In this document: positions 49,357 to 62,459 of the stretch, piece after piece
Layout: each line of letters opens with the position of its first letter
Position numbering within the stretch: position 1 is the stretch's first letter
Source: Isoetes taiwanensis
Taxonomy: Eukaryota > Streptophyta > Lycopodiopsida > Isoetales > Isoetaceae
Length of the DNA: 64,000 nt
Assembly (NCBI GenBank): GCA_021234155.1
Contig: JAJEKV010000058.1
Coordinates: 3,107,412 to 3,171,411 of the forward strand
Direction: 5' to 3'
The notes under the pieces: generated by a model
Databases searched by the model: none
What the model was told of the DNA's origin: nothing
What the model saw: the letters and a program-made list of their open reading frames with translations, nothing else
Translations under genes and position numbers: made by a program

Positions 49357-52300
49357 AATTGGCAACAAGTACTCTAGAAAGGCTAGAACCTCTATTGCTC
49401 GAGGGGATGAAAAATTATTTCGTCCTATAGGCGTTAATGAATGCTTTGAAAATCTAGTAGAAAACTATTGGAGGAAGTTCCCATGTTGTTGGGTTGTGGA
49501 GGTCCAACAATGTGGTCAAAGAGAATGATCTTGTATTTTTATAAGGGAACCACCCAGTTGGAAAAGGCACAGCGAGGTGGTATAGTTGCGGGGATACATG
49601 CTTTGTGAAGATCTTGCGCCCGGACTTGTTAATGAAGATGCAAGAGAAAAAAGCTTGTAATTTTAGGATTTGAAGATGGTTGATTTTGCACCTCAAGTTA
49701 ATGGAGGGTAGCCAAAATGGAATAGATATGTCTTGTCGCGGGTTTTGGTTGGGAAGCGTCTTCATACAAGTTTGTTGGAAAGTGGACTTGAAGATACCCA
49801 ATATTTATGAGGAATATCGATTATGCGATAGAAATATGTATAATCAAAATGTGATTATACGTATTTCTTGGAAGGATGAAGAAGGAGAAGAAACAACAAA
49901 GTAAGGTAAGTTTCAAAAACGCTTAAAATCCCTTGAACAAGCAAACAATTGGAGACTAAGGATGTTTATGGTACAATGACCAAAGGGATGTAGTAGAAGA
50001 TCTTGCAAATTTAGCTATAGTGGACCAAATGGATGATGTTGATGTCTGAGGAAGAAAAGCCTTTAAAGGGATATACATTTTTTTCTGAAGATGGCCCAAT
50101 TGAAACAAGTTCAAGAAGTGACAAAAGTACTCCAAAGCTACTCGAAGGTGGTACCCTTTAGAAGTTGGATGTACTTTGTGAGCATTCGCGTGAATAGGTT
50201 AAGGCTACCTTTGGAAAAGGCGCAAAATACAATCATCGTGCATAACAGCGACATATGGAAGAAATCATGATGTCTATGATGGATTGTCCATCGCGAGAAA
50301 TCGACACACTAGCGGATGTGCTTCCATTTAACAAAATCTGGGAGATCCAATAATTTGGAACACCAAAGAAGGAGTTGAATGATCCAAATATTTTTGTTTA
50401 TGTTATAGAAGGACAGCACTTTCGACCATGGCGGCTCGGTTATTACTCAAACTACCTTAGGAGTTCGGGGCGAGGATTTAAAAAGCTTTATGAGAAGAGG
50501 AAGTGTCGAGGGTATTATCGAGGAAACAAAAGCGATTACTTTGGCATTGTTGTCATGTCCAAAATAACTTTATCAATATTGTTTCAAATTTTTGAAAGGT
50601 ACTTTTTTTTTTATTCTCTGCAAAGAGTTTCTCTACTAATATAATTCTTATGATCTTGTATTGTATATGTTGTCCGGTTAAAGCATGCAAGAAGCCAATG
50701 GATACTCACTTGGAAGACGGAGAGGACGATAGCTTCTGGAAAAAGTAGTGCTTGGCGGTGAGTATCATGCCATTATTTTTTCATCTATGTATTTTTGGTT
50801 TGTGTTATTGAATCTTACTCATGACCATAGGAATTTGAGGAGTTAGTCAAGTTTACTATAGCAGGGGAAAAGGGATAAAGAGAAATGAATCAAGTAAGCG
50901 GAGAGGTTGAGTGAACATTATGAATTCATCACACTTTGTGACAAGGCTTGGAAGAATTGGAACACTATTTGGGATAGATGGATGGAAAAGAAATTGGGCC
51001 AATTCGGCGTCACTGAAAAGTCAAAGTTGGACATTTTCAACATCCCATTTGTAAAGAAGGTGCAAGGACTGAAACCTGCGTACGATATGGGTGAGCTTCT
51101 GAGAGAGAGAATACTTACTAAGTGGTGAAGTATTGTTGAAAAAGAAAAAGGCATGACCTTGTGGATTTAGGTGATTGTCGCGACTTCCTATAAAACGAGG
51201 GCATTGAAACATGGTGTCCTGATTTATCAATCTTGTGAAAAACTTAGATCTTGATTATCTTGAGAACATGCAAAGGCCTTTAACATCAATGATGAAGATC
51301 TCAGTTTTTATCTCTATGTGGGTAGATTTATACCTGTTTACTTTCATCAAAAAGAACTAAAAAGGCCGATGATTTGCGAGCTTGATTAAAATCTTGAGAG
51401 TAAATGAATAGGCTTCGAGAAGTTTGACCCCAAAGATGTGAATTACTTTTGAGTTGTCCATAGGTTGTAAAGGTTTTGGTATTTAGGAATCTTCCAAGAG
51501 CACCTATTAGTTTATTTGCTCTTGATTTGTATTCGAAGTAAAATAGCGTGGGATCGTGAATTTTGGAGGAAATGCTTCGAGATATGACATTGCTTTCGGC
51601 AAGTATCACGGTGTGTATCCTATCTCCAATGGGTCCCCGATGACGTGTAGCGGATCTCATCGGCTAATTCAATAGAGGGATAAGCAAATTGAATGGTATA
51701 TATGAACATCGGTGATATCAAAAGAAATCGGAGATTATCGTTAGCGGTATTTCCTATCTTACGATATAGTTATGATTTCAAAACACAGGACGTGTGTTGT
51801 AGAATCTAAACAATGTTATCTTGAAGAAGTCCCATTGAAGTCTGCTGCTTTAATGATAGAAATTGATTTGTGATTGGGAGCCAAGCAGGTTATGTATCTA
51901 AAAAGCCTTCCTGATACGATGTGGGTTTGAATGGAGGACTGTTAATGTAGTTCGATAAGACCACAAAGTTGCAAAGTATCTGATAGACTCATTTTGAAGA
52001 AGGGACTATGATATGTGAATGGTATCTTCATGGTACACTTGCTCAAGCTGACTATATGCTACGGATATAAAGCTATTTCCATAAATGTGGGAGAGTGAGA
52101 GAAGATATTTTTGTGACAAGTTTTTACTCAATATTTAGCTGAACTTTGTTAAAAGAAAGAAGGAAGCTAAAGGGAAGTGGAAATTGAAGAAGAGCAGGGA
52201 TGAACATGAGAGAAAAGTGGTGATAGAAGACATAGATGAAAATGATGAGTGTTCATTAGAGGATAACAATCAAGGGAGGCTGTCTTCACAGAAACCACTT

Positions 52301-53430
52301 TCGATAACAATGCAAAAAGAAGCAGCTCTCTTGTTTTAGACAAAGCTGTGTAAGCATCTTCTCTTGCCCTTCCCATAATGTTTTCCTCATTCTTCCTCCT
52401 CTTATCATTCATTCATCCTTTTCTCCTCTTCCTTCATTGATTTATTTTTAAACTATTGACTAACCAATATGTATAGTAACTTATCTCATTTTGCTTTTCT
52501 AGGTTGGAATGCAGAAAAGATCCACAAAGACCTTCAAGAATCTAGGAATAATGTCCTTTGAAGATGATGTAGAAGATATACTTTGCATTGAGTTGGACCA
52601 TGTCAATGGAAATGAAATGGAGCAATATTGAAATTGAGAATGGAGTATAAAACAAGATAGACAATATAGATGGAAGCTTGACTATAGACAAGAAGAATGT
52701 CTTGTTACTACTAACCCATTTTGTTAAGTAGAGGCATTATGTGGAAGTTAATGGAGTTCTTTTTGTATTCATGTCGGAAAGGACAAAGCTTGAGATACCA
52801 AGCAAGCGATTACCCGATCGAAAGCAGAGACAAACTATATATTTCTTAAGTCCTAGAGTACTTAGGTTCATTAAGTCATGCTACGCACCTTTGATGTAGC
52901 TATTTGATGAGTTAGGGACTTGGAAAGTGTCGAGGTTAACACAGGCAAATTTCTCCAGAAGCCGATTATGCAATCTTTTTGTGTTTATTTGGTCCCAACT
53001 TGAGTGTGTTGGAAGGTCGGCCATTAAGCTCAAGGATGGAAGAAATCTTTGTTTTTAAAAGGAAGAGCTTAGAGAGGGTATATGACAAGTACTTTGGAAA
53101 ATATGACTCGGAGAGAATACATTTATACTTGATAGCAATGCTTACAAGTGCTATTACAACAGATAATGCTTGGTTTTGTGAGCGGGTACTTGATATCTAA
53201 TCATGACGGATGATTATTTGATGAGTAAATTATTTCCTAAGTTGGAGATTGTAAGTGCATCATACAATCTTGTGGAGGTTTGCAATCTTTTCGAAATGAC
53301 AAAGATAGCGATGATGACTTCGCAAGTGATAAAGATCTTGGATAGAAGGTTCTTTTATCACGAGGAGTTGGATTTAATTCCTGTGAATATGGGAGATTCA
53401 AATTGTATATTACGTAAATTAATGGACTAA
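49357..53430 (+). pseudogene. scattered coding-like fragments, unidentified gene or transposon
   Basis: Plus-strand fragments with protein-like composition: 49357-49528 (ending YWRKFPCCWVVEVQ), 50907-51128 (KAWKNWNTIWDRWMEKKLGQ and NIPFVKKVQGLKPAYDMGEL), about 51280-51345 (DLSFYLYVGRFIPVYFHQK), 52170-52340, 52503-52640 (after a TTTTCTAG acceptor), 52979-53200 (FKRKSLERVYDKYFGKYDSE) and 53203-53430. Stops and frame changes separate them. I do not recognise the family. A decayed transposon or an unannotated pseudogene with introns are both possible. Confidence 0.35.
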
Positions 53431-54626
53431 GTTAGGTGCATTCTATTATTTCTCTTTTTTATCTTGGAAACTAATTCTCTATTTCATATATCTCTATATG
53501 TTTTTCATAAAAAAATGTTGCCATGGCTAAGTATGATTGCTTCAAGTTGTTAGCCTTGTATTTAGAGAGTATTGTACAACTATTTTTAATGACATGCATA
53601 TTACAATGTATAACTCGGGAGTTAAATAAAAAGAAAATGGGAAGTGGGTATCTCTCAATTTAATAGCATATGTCTTTATCAGTAAGATACAAATTCAATG
53701 ACATAAGCCAAATATTTGATATAAAGATAAAAGGGTAATAAAAGAAAGATCTCATCCTTATGTAGTGTCAATCAAGGCAACGGTTTGTCATCTTCATCAT
53801 GTGCCAGATCCACTTTAACATATCAACCAAGTGATCGGTTGCCAGAACTACCGTAGGTGACTATTACTGATCATCTCATATAGCACAATTGAGAGGATAT
53901 GCTAATTGGGAAGCATGCTTCAGATAAGAATAAACATAACCAATATTTCAATTAATAGAGACCTGTCCAAGAAACAACATATGCATTTAACTTTCTCACC
54001 AATGCAATTAACTCAGCAAATGAAGACCAACGGCTCTGTACCTTAAGAATTTGCAGACCTGCTATGGTCCAACACATCTTGAGCAGAATGAAATTTGAAA
54101 AATATAACCATGATAAAGAAACAGGAAATTAAAGAACTCCAAAATGTGCAGAGATGCTAGAAATACCTTTATTGTCAAGAACTGAAGCATATGTAAAATA
54201 TCAAAAAGCAAAAGTAGGTTGCTGAGATGGACCAAATGAAGGCTTATGTAAAAATTATTATATAAGAGCATTGACATTTCCCATTTTCTCTATTATTGCA
54301 TTCATCATTGGAAACTCTTCCTACAATAATGGAAAATTAGTTAAGCATTTCTACAAAAAAAGACATCACGGTTCTCTAAGGACTCTTACTTGAGAATTCA
54401 TAGTTTACGGCCATACTGGAAATGTATGTGCGTAAAGAAGAACATCTTTTGTATCTCCAAATCCGCACTACATCATGCGAAGAAAATCTTTGGATCTGTA
54501 GCAAGTTTACAAAAAGAATTTAGCGAACTTTTCACAATGTGATAGTCATCTACATGCACTTACAAGGCTACCGTACGTGTTAGTCATATAGAACATGGCG
54601 TCAAATTACAAGCGCATCTTCTAAAA
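53431..54626. other. gene-free stretch
   Basis: AT-rich, no supported feature. Confidence 0.5.
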
Positions 54627-54680
54627 GACTATATATTATTAAAGACTACTAGTAATGGTGCCCGGCGTTCTTTGGACATA
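54627..54680 (+). mobile_element. second Helitron-like terminus motif
   Basis: TATATTATTAAAGACTACTAGTAA followed by GGTGCCCGGCGTT matches the motif at 12744-12800, but here the hairpin's right arm is lost. It directly precedes the polypyrimidine tract. Confidence 0.35.
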
Positions 54681-54718
54681 GGATTGAACTGTAAATGCTT
54701 TTGGGATGCGATTGAGAA

Positions 54719-56245
54719 AAGCCTATCCCTATCCTTTCCCTTTCCCTTTTGCTCTATCCATATTTCATTTTCTTATTTTTCTCTACTTTTTTTTCTTTTC
54801 CTTTTTTCTCGTCTTTCTCACATGTTTCCTTGTTTCCCATCCCTTTCCTTCCCCTTCCTGTTCAGATAACCTTTTTCCCTTCCCTTTTGCTCCTTTCTCC
54901 ACCTTTTTCCCTCTTCTCTTTTTCTTTGCCCTTTTCCCTTCCCTTTCTCTTTTTTTATGCCTTCTCTTTTTCCCACCTTTTATATGTTCCCTTTTTTCTC
55001 AACCTTTTTACTCTTTAAGCCCTTTTCCATGCCTATTTTTCCCTTCTCTTTTCCTCCTTTTCCCACTCTTTTCCTCCTTTTTTGTGTGCCCTTTTCCCTT
55101 CCATTTTCTTTTTCTCCCTCAGTTTTCCATGCCCTTTTTACCTTCCTTTTTCCATCTCCTCACCCTTTTCCCTCTTTCCCTTTTCCATATTTCCTTTTTT
55201 TCTCTTCCCTTTTCCATTTTCCTCATTTCCTTTTTTTCCCGATGCCTCCTCTCTTTCCCCCTTTTCCATTCTTTTTTCTTTTCTTCCCTTTTCCCATGCC
55301 TTTTTTCCCACCTTTTCTTCTTTCTATTTTCAGGTGCTTCCTTTTCCTCCTTTTCCCACCTTTCCCTCTTCAGGTGCAATTTCCCTTCTTCAACCCTTCC
55401 CTTTTCTTTCTCTTTCCTTTCCTCATGTCCTTTTTCCATTTCCTCCCTCCATCACTCCCACCTTCCCTTTCCCTTTTTCCGTCTCCTTTTCTTGATGGAT
55501 TTTTTTTTTTCTTTTCAGTTTTCCTCCTTTGCGATCCTTTTCACGTGCACTTTTTCCCTTCCTTTCTTTTCCTTTTCCCTTTTTTCCATGCCTTTTTTGC
55601 ACATTTTATTTTATTCTCTTATTTCCTATACCCATTTCCTCTTTTCCCCTCTCTTGCCCCTTTTCTTTTCCCTTTTTTCTTTTTCCCTTTCTTCATCATT
55701 TTCCTCTTCCCTTTTCTCTCCTTACCCTTCCCCTTCCTTTTCTCGTTCCCTCTTTCTTTTCCTTGCTTGACTACCTAGGTCCCCTTTCCCTATTTTCCTT
55801 TCCTTTTTTCTTTCTTCTCCTTTCCCTTTTCCTATGCCTTTTCTTTTCACTCTCCCATCCTTTTCTTGTTTCCCCTTGTCCTTCCCTTTTCTCATTTTCC
55901 AACATTTCTAAAACTCTTCCCGGCTTTTTCTAGCGATCATTTTTCCTTCCGCTTTCCCTCTTTTTCCTTTTTATGCCATTTGTCCACTTCGCTTACCCTC
56001 TTTTCTCCAGCAGCTTCTCACTTTTTCCCCTTTTCCCATACTCCTTCCTTTTTCCCATGCTTTTTCTCCTCCCCTTTTCCATTGCTTTTTCTCCTTCATT
56101 TCCTCCTTTTTTCAACCTTTTCCTCTTTCCTTTTTTTTTTTTTCATGCCTTTCCATTTACCTTTTCCGCTGTCTCTTCCTCCTTCCTCGTGCCCTTTTCC
56201 CGAGGTTCCACTTTCCTTTTCGTTTTCCATGCCTTTTCTCTTCTC
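54719..56245. repeat. 1.5-kb polypyrimidine tract
   Basis: Almost pure C and T on the + strand, made of degenerate CCCTTTTCC, CCTTTTT and CCATGCC phrases. Purines are rare and mostly occur in ATG or CA. Long frames through it (for example 354 codons at 54706) consist of Phe, Pro, Ser and Leu and reflect composition. No exact period is seen. Confidence 0.95.
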
Positions 56246-57119
56246 TTATCCCAAGCGGGAAACACATGATACAACCCTTATTTATGCCATTATGGTGTAT
56301 CTCTGGACATTAACTAGCATCCCGCATGGAAGCTCATGGAAGCTGATGATAGAAGCATTGGCCGACTGCGAACAATTGATCTTTGCCAAAGGAATTTGCT
56401 CTAGGTCAGAGCATTGAAGCCCGAAAAACATGCTATTTACTTGTGGTATGGCATCAAATATCCTATGATAAATTGGAGTATCCCTCTAATGCATTGTTTA
56501 ATCAATATGATACTTTGCACCATATAGGCAAGTATATTAGGTAATTCTAGAGTGCTTAGAATCATTTTGATTTGTTTTGTTTGAGGTTTACGATACTACA
56601 TGATTTATATTAGGCATGTTTGTCCATAGCTCAAGGGCTTCTACGGGCGTTAATAAAGTAGTAGTAGCGTGGCCAGCTGACAGCCAGCGGCCAATGACGG
56701 CTGGCAAGCGGCAGTACTGGCGAAGCCGGCAATGCAGTTTGAAACAAAGAAGCGTTGGGGCGTGGAAGCAAAACCTCAACTCCATTTGAGTTTTGAGCTT
56801 TATCAAGGTTTGTAGTGGTACGTGTTGTTTAGTTTTTGGAGTAAACTTTGCCAATCGAGCTAGCGTTCTCATGATCAAACCTATCTAGTGGAGGCGGCCT
56901 CTAAGACCATGATATGATCCACAAAGTTGACGCGGATTAAAGCAAATCAGCCACTCACAAAATCGTGTCTTATTGCTTCTCCATACGTGTATTAGCGGGA
57001 TCTTGCTTAGAATACCTATTGGCATGTTCTTCCCCGTCTTGTCCCTTTTTGGCCCATCATCGCCGACCTTCGACCTGATCCGTGATAAAGGATTCTCTTT
57101 TTTGTCGAGCTTTTAATAC
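56246..57119. other. gene-free stretch
   Basis: No supported gene. The 56588-56878 minus frame has no domain. Confidence 0.45.
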
Positions 57120-58650
57120 GTTTTCATCGCGAGGCCCTAAATTAGGAGCTTTATGCATTTCATGCGTCTTGGCGTTCGGGGAAAATATACGGCCATAAAT
57201 CGCATTATATTTCCAAGTCAGTCACTATACAAGTCTCTATCTCCATAGCCTTGTATACCGCCGTTAGTAGCGGCCAGAGGGACCAGAAGTTATTCATATA
57301 ACTTAGCCAACCTTAAGACCATTTCCTATATGCATTAACCTGTGGGCACCATACCTGCGGAAGCACTATATTGGAGCCAGTAGCATGACGTAACCTAACC
57401 TATAACCCTATTAAGCTCGAAACTCACATTTCAAAAAGAATGCGTCTTGTGGCACTTATACGACCATGGCAGAGGAACTGCATGGGCAGCAGGAGTAGAA
57501 GGAGTTCGAGGAAGCGGTATTTGGGTTGGAGTTCCTTATATAGATCATCGAAAAGTTAGGACTCTGGTGAGTTGGCATCTGCGTGTCTCTAAAAGCTCAC
57601 AGAACCACCAGGTCTAGAACTTGAACCCCTAATCAATGAACCTAAGCGTAAGTTAGATGTATATGATTAGGTGGAATATTACTCTCATTATTAACATGTT
57701 ATGTGGATGCTCTTGATATTGATTGATCCATGTTTTCTCCTCTTGTATTGGGAAGGGGATAGAGGCACAAAGTAGCCATTACTTAATAATGCTCTAGTTT
57801 TTGGAGCCCTTAGTTCCTATTATATTGTGGCACATTACTTAGGAACCCATCGGGCTACATGGGATATGATCGCGACTTAGCACCACATAATGGGGCTTGA
57901 GGCAAGCGGAGGGAGGGTCAATCTTGAGCCGACTCTTTGGGGGACCCCATAGTGAGCTAGGCCTATAGCCCGATCACTTAGTGGGCGGGTATGGGTCGGA
58001 GCACCTCCTTCTACACTCTCGAGAGGCTGCGGTGGCGGCTGGCTCTTGTTTTGGGGGTTGATCGTGTAAGAATGTCGTTATTAAGCCCACCATTCTCTAA
58101 GCACTTAGTGAACCTCAGGAGGCGAGGAAGGGAGATTACAACCCTTCACACTTTCCGAGGATGCAACTAGGGCTTGAGACTCAATGGGTGACACCATGAA
58201 GTGCGTATCGGGGAAGGCTAGAGTAAGCACTAGAGCGATTTAGCCCATGCAAAGTATGCAGGGAGGCGGATGGAGTGAGTCAACCCTAGCCATTGTTTAT
58301 AAGCCCGGCCCGCTATTGTTATGCCTGATCTGCTCTATCTTGTGGCCTACGGTCGGTCTACCTCCCATGGTCAGGAGTGTTGGGTGGAGCTCTCTATGTT
58401 TGTGGCTTATGTTTATCACATTGTATCTCACGGATGTATGGATGTGCTACCCTTGAGGTAGTTCGATGTATTGTTGTTGCTAGTTAGGCATTGTTTATGT
58501 TTCTGGCTGTTATAGGAGCCCTTAGGGGAAGGGTCGCATGAAGACACCTTGATGTCCCCTCCTGCCTTTGGGGTACCACGGAGTCTTGAGAGGGGTAGGC
58601 GGGCCACACGTGTGGTGAAGGTATGGAGTGTCTGCAGTACGGTATGCCGT
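57120..58650 (+). mobile_element. solo LTR-like copy related to the chromovirus LTRs (edges estimated)
   Basis: CTTGTATTGGGAAGGGG at about 57740 is followed by ATAGAGGC, CAAAGTAGCCATTA and AATGCTCTAG, matching the core of the LTRs at 25-36 kb and of the minus-strand LTR at 5.6 kb. About 58450 also has CTACCCTTGAGGTAGTTC before GATGTATTG, like the later CCACCCTCGAGGGTGGTCC and GATGTATG of the 3' LTR. The edges are projected from the 5' LTR and not read directly. No pol sequence adjoins it. Confidence 0.55.
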
Positions 58651-60462
58651 ATATTTTCCAGCAAAGGGAACGTGCGTCGCGAGCCTAATGAAATATATTT
58701 CTCTAATAGATGATAAGACTCAACGCAATTGGCTTCAGTAAACAAAAGTAAATGCTTTGCGCATTTGGGTATCTCTTAGACCCCGAGGCATAAGATAATG
58801 CCTTGTGTGATGAATTATATAGAATTGTGCACAAATTTCACTGCGGCTTGACATATAATACTTGCTCTTGCATCCAATCTATGATGCTTTGTCTTCCATG
58901 CAGAAAATCATTGCAGCCGAGGTCGGGTAGAACGCTTTTGGGATACTCTTGGTGGGATGGTAGGGGCTCACACAAAGGAACCAAATAGATTCAAGCTTTT
59001 GTGATCATAGACTTACAAAAAGGATATATGCTCTTTTTAGTTGGGCCCACTCCTATAATTGTCATAAAAGGATCCAGGCCAATAGCAGTTGAGCAAAGGC
59101 TAAGTTTGGGCTGACCTTCTAAAAGTAACCATCACACATGTGAATTTCCCGAGAGAACATTGTGAATCCCGCGATTAATCATATGGGCATACATGTAAAA
59201 ATTCAATAGCGGAAATTCAAGAAAGAGTCGAAGCATTTTTTTTTTTTTTTTAATTCAAGTCAAGGAGATAAATCTACTTCATTATTCAAAAGAAACTTTT
59301 GATTCTTGATTCACAAACATCATAAAACATTTTAAATCCTACATTTGTGAGTTTGTGAACTTTTGGAACGTCATATTCTCCATGTTTGTCCACTAAAATA
59401 TGCATGATCATTATTATCAAGATGTACTTTGGTCCGACATATCATTAGATGCCCACATGCACTCGGTAAGCCCATTAAGGTAAGATATAGTTTTTCTTCA
59501 TTGGTCCCTTAGCCTAGTACTCTAATTCAATAACAAGTACCATTGTAGACCCATAATATATACTTCCATAAACCACTATAACCACATATTATTTCAAAGT
59601 AAAACAAACCCCATTTATTGTAGCTCAAACGTAAAAGAGAGATTGAACAATGCAGGAGGGACCTCAATCCTAAAAAAACATATAATATGTAGTTGGGTGT
59701 AATAGACAAGCACAAAGCTACCGCGAACTAAATCACATAGCGATTAAACCCATTCATTAGGATGCTTGCCCTTTCCAAATTTTGCAAATGGGACACAACA
59801 TGTCTGCACTTTTGCCACACTCAGTATCCCCAACAGCAGAAAGGCTCACTCAATCCAAGTGTTAGATACCGCTATCTCCCCATCAAACTAAAGAAGGGCA
59901 TACATAACTTTGAGCTATAACTATTGTTGCTTTAGTATTATTGCAATATAAAATTATTTATGTAAATTACTTAACATAGTATCACATATCTATAGTACAA
60001 CGTCTGATATCAAATTCATAATTCATGGCACATATTTGTGCTTATCACTTTGAATCTTAGAAGTTGCTCTATTAGCCTTGCCTCTTGGGCATTAGTAAAG
60101 CCCCTCACAATCTGAGGACTTTGCAATTAAAGGTTTTCAAGCCAAGATACATGGCATTTGCTTGCATTGTTTTCATGTATAATGCCTTCAAGTTAGAAGA
60201 TTACCTGATTGTTTTTGGATTGTCAAAGGGCAAACCTTATTTCATTGTTGGGGCAAATATTTTAAATAGTTTGAGAATATTCTTGAAATAATGATCTGCG
60301 TACAACCATTTTAGTTTTTGTGAGGCATTCTATTTGTGTATTTTTCTTTAATACTAATTGGAAGCTACTGCTGATGGGGCTTTGTCCACAGAGCTTTGTT
60401 TAGACTTACACCCCTCTTTCATGCTGGTCCCATAGCAGATTGGGTTTCAGGTCGTGATTAAG
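58651..60462. other. gene-free stretch
   Basis: No supported gene. A run of 16 T at 59236-59251 is followed by TAATTCAAGTCAAGGAGATA. On the minus strand this could be a retroposon poly(A) tail, but no body was recognised. Confidence 0.4.
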
Positions 60463-60545
60463 TCTTCTTCTTCTCCTTCTCCTTCTCTTCTCCTTCTCCT
60501 TCTCCTTCTCCTTCTCCTTCTCCCTTCTCCTTCTCCTTCTTCTTG
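60463..60545. repeat. CTT/CTTCTC microsatellite
   Basis: About 80 bases of TTCTCC and TTC units. On the minus strand it gives an Arg/Glu/Lys frame with no meaning. Confidence 0.95.
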
Positions 60546-60663
60546 AATATGTTCTTACAAGACTACGGTCGAGATAATCTGAAAAAACATTTAAAACCAT
60601 TTGCTTGGACCCGATTGGTTCCAGCGGTGTTGTTTACTTATAAATAGATAGATTCCTCTGCGC

Positions 60664-61345
60664 ATTTTATGGATTGCTTGAGGCAAACTCTATATGTCAG
60701 TAATGCAGGGTTTGAATATTCATAAGAAGCTTCTATTTTTGGCCCGATTGGATGTCTCATTGGCATATTTACTTGAGATGTTGGTGGTTGGGGTGTTTGA
60801 GGAAGCTAAGAGTAAGCGATTCTGAATGAGAGATTTTTTGTGCACAAATTTATTTCTAAAAGCGGCTATGAATGCATATTCTATGTAGCTTGTAGTGTGA
60901 CCATTGAATATGTTTGCATGCAGTGCTCACATTCTTCTTAGTAGGCTTGGCCAAATATTTTGGCTTACGGCTTGTAATTGCATCGCAGAGAAATGTTTTT
61001 TCACCGGCTACTTTTGCATTTTTGGATTGCCTAAAGGCAAACCCACATGGCGTGTGTGCACCTAGAGTTTCGGAATATTCATAAGAAGCTTCTATTTTAA
61101 TGATAGATGTGTGGCATGTTGTAGATGTTGATGGGTGAGATTGTTAGAATCTAAAATTAGCAGTTACAAATGAGAGATTTTTTGTGCACAAGTTTATTAC
61201 TATGAGCAGCATATTCTATATGGCTTTGTAGTGTGACCGTGAATATGTTTGCATGCAGTGCTCACATTTTTCTTTTTGGAAGCGAACAAATATTACGGCT
61301 TTTGGCTTGTAATTGCATCTAGGGGAAATGTTTTTGCACACAATT
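60664..61345. repeat. diverged tandem duplication of about 350 bp
   Basis: Two units share TTGGATTGC or ATGGATTGC at the start, then GAATATTCATAAGAAGCTTC, AATGAGAGATTTTTTGTGCA, TAGTGTGACC, GAATATGTTTGCATGCAGTG and GGCTTGTAATTGCATC. Confidence 0.9.
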
Positions 61346-62459
61346 TGGTACGTGAGGTGCCTTTGTAAGATTGATTTGGTATGTATTTCCTTGTTCTCAT
61401 TGTTTAGGATTCAAGGCGTCTTTAAATTATCTAATATCCTCACTTAAAAGTAATGGTTTCACATAGAATTTCATGATGGTGTGGGAAGCGAAAATGGACC
61501 TAAAGGCCACGGATGAAAATGCAGCTCACGCTTCCTGGCGGCGAAATATATCCCTCTATCCCAGCATCTATTCATAACTCTACATCTCTTTTACCTTCTA
61601 TGCCTTCTTGATTTTTAAACCACCATTTACAACTACTTCAAATTTCTCCATGCTATAACTACAATATATATTTTTAAGATTTCCTAATCATCATGGCATA
61701 ATACGGAAGAATACTGTCTTATTACACTTAAGGTTCATAGAATTGGTAATACTGTCACCAATGTAAACTGAACAACACTGTGTATTCTGTTGTGTCCCTC
61801 GCTTATATTAGCCTAGCGATTGGCTGAATTCTTCCATAATATTTTAAGTGTAATCTTTTAGCTTGGCTCTTTTATTCTCGTGTTGATTATGCCTTAGATT
61901 GAGGGGAAGACTCCATACGTTGTTTCATATTATTAAAATGCATGCCCATATGATTGCAAAATAACCTTTACTATAACATATAACCATGGTGCAAAATGAG
62001 TTGTTTTTGTTGAAGCATAAATTAAAGAAAATTTTAAGAGTCTAAACATGGTTGCATAGCTGACTTTAAACAGTATTACGAACTATTACGACCAGAAGCT
62101 AAAAGGATTAGATCCGCGCTGAAGCATGTAGATATGAAAAAGTAAAATAAAAATGCGAGCCACCGTCAATCAGGCCTCTTAGCCTTCAGGGCTTCATCAA
62201 ATGTCTTTGATTAGAAGTAAAGCTTCGCTAATTCAACGAAACTAAAAACAAAAAATTACAAACCCTGAGGGCATTGAGGAACGAAAACCTCCATCTTAGC
62301 GGCACCTTGTTTTCTGTTGACTCTTACAACAAATAAATTTCAAAAAGATTCTTTATTTGGAAGGAGGTTGTTTGGATGTTTGGCAGCATTCAAAGTTCAA
62401 ATGCAGCGTGTATAGATGCACCATGCAAGAGCTTGCCACATATGTTATATTACTTCTTC
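61346..62459. other. gene-free stretch
   Basis: No supported feature. It ends at the LINE poly(A) tail. Confidence 0.45.

Noticed and set aside
54706-56417. Long open frames of 134-354 codons
   Set aside because: They run through the polypyrimidine tract and encode only Phe, Pro, Ser and Leu. The composition removes stops.
60406-60600. Arg/Glu/Lys-rich minus frame
   Set aside because: Translation of the CTT microsatellite.
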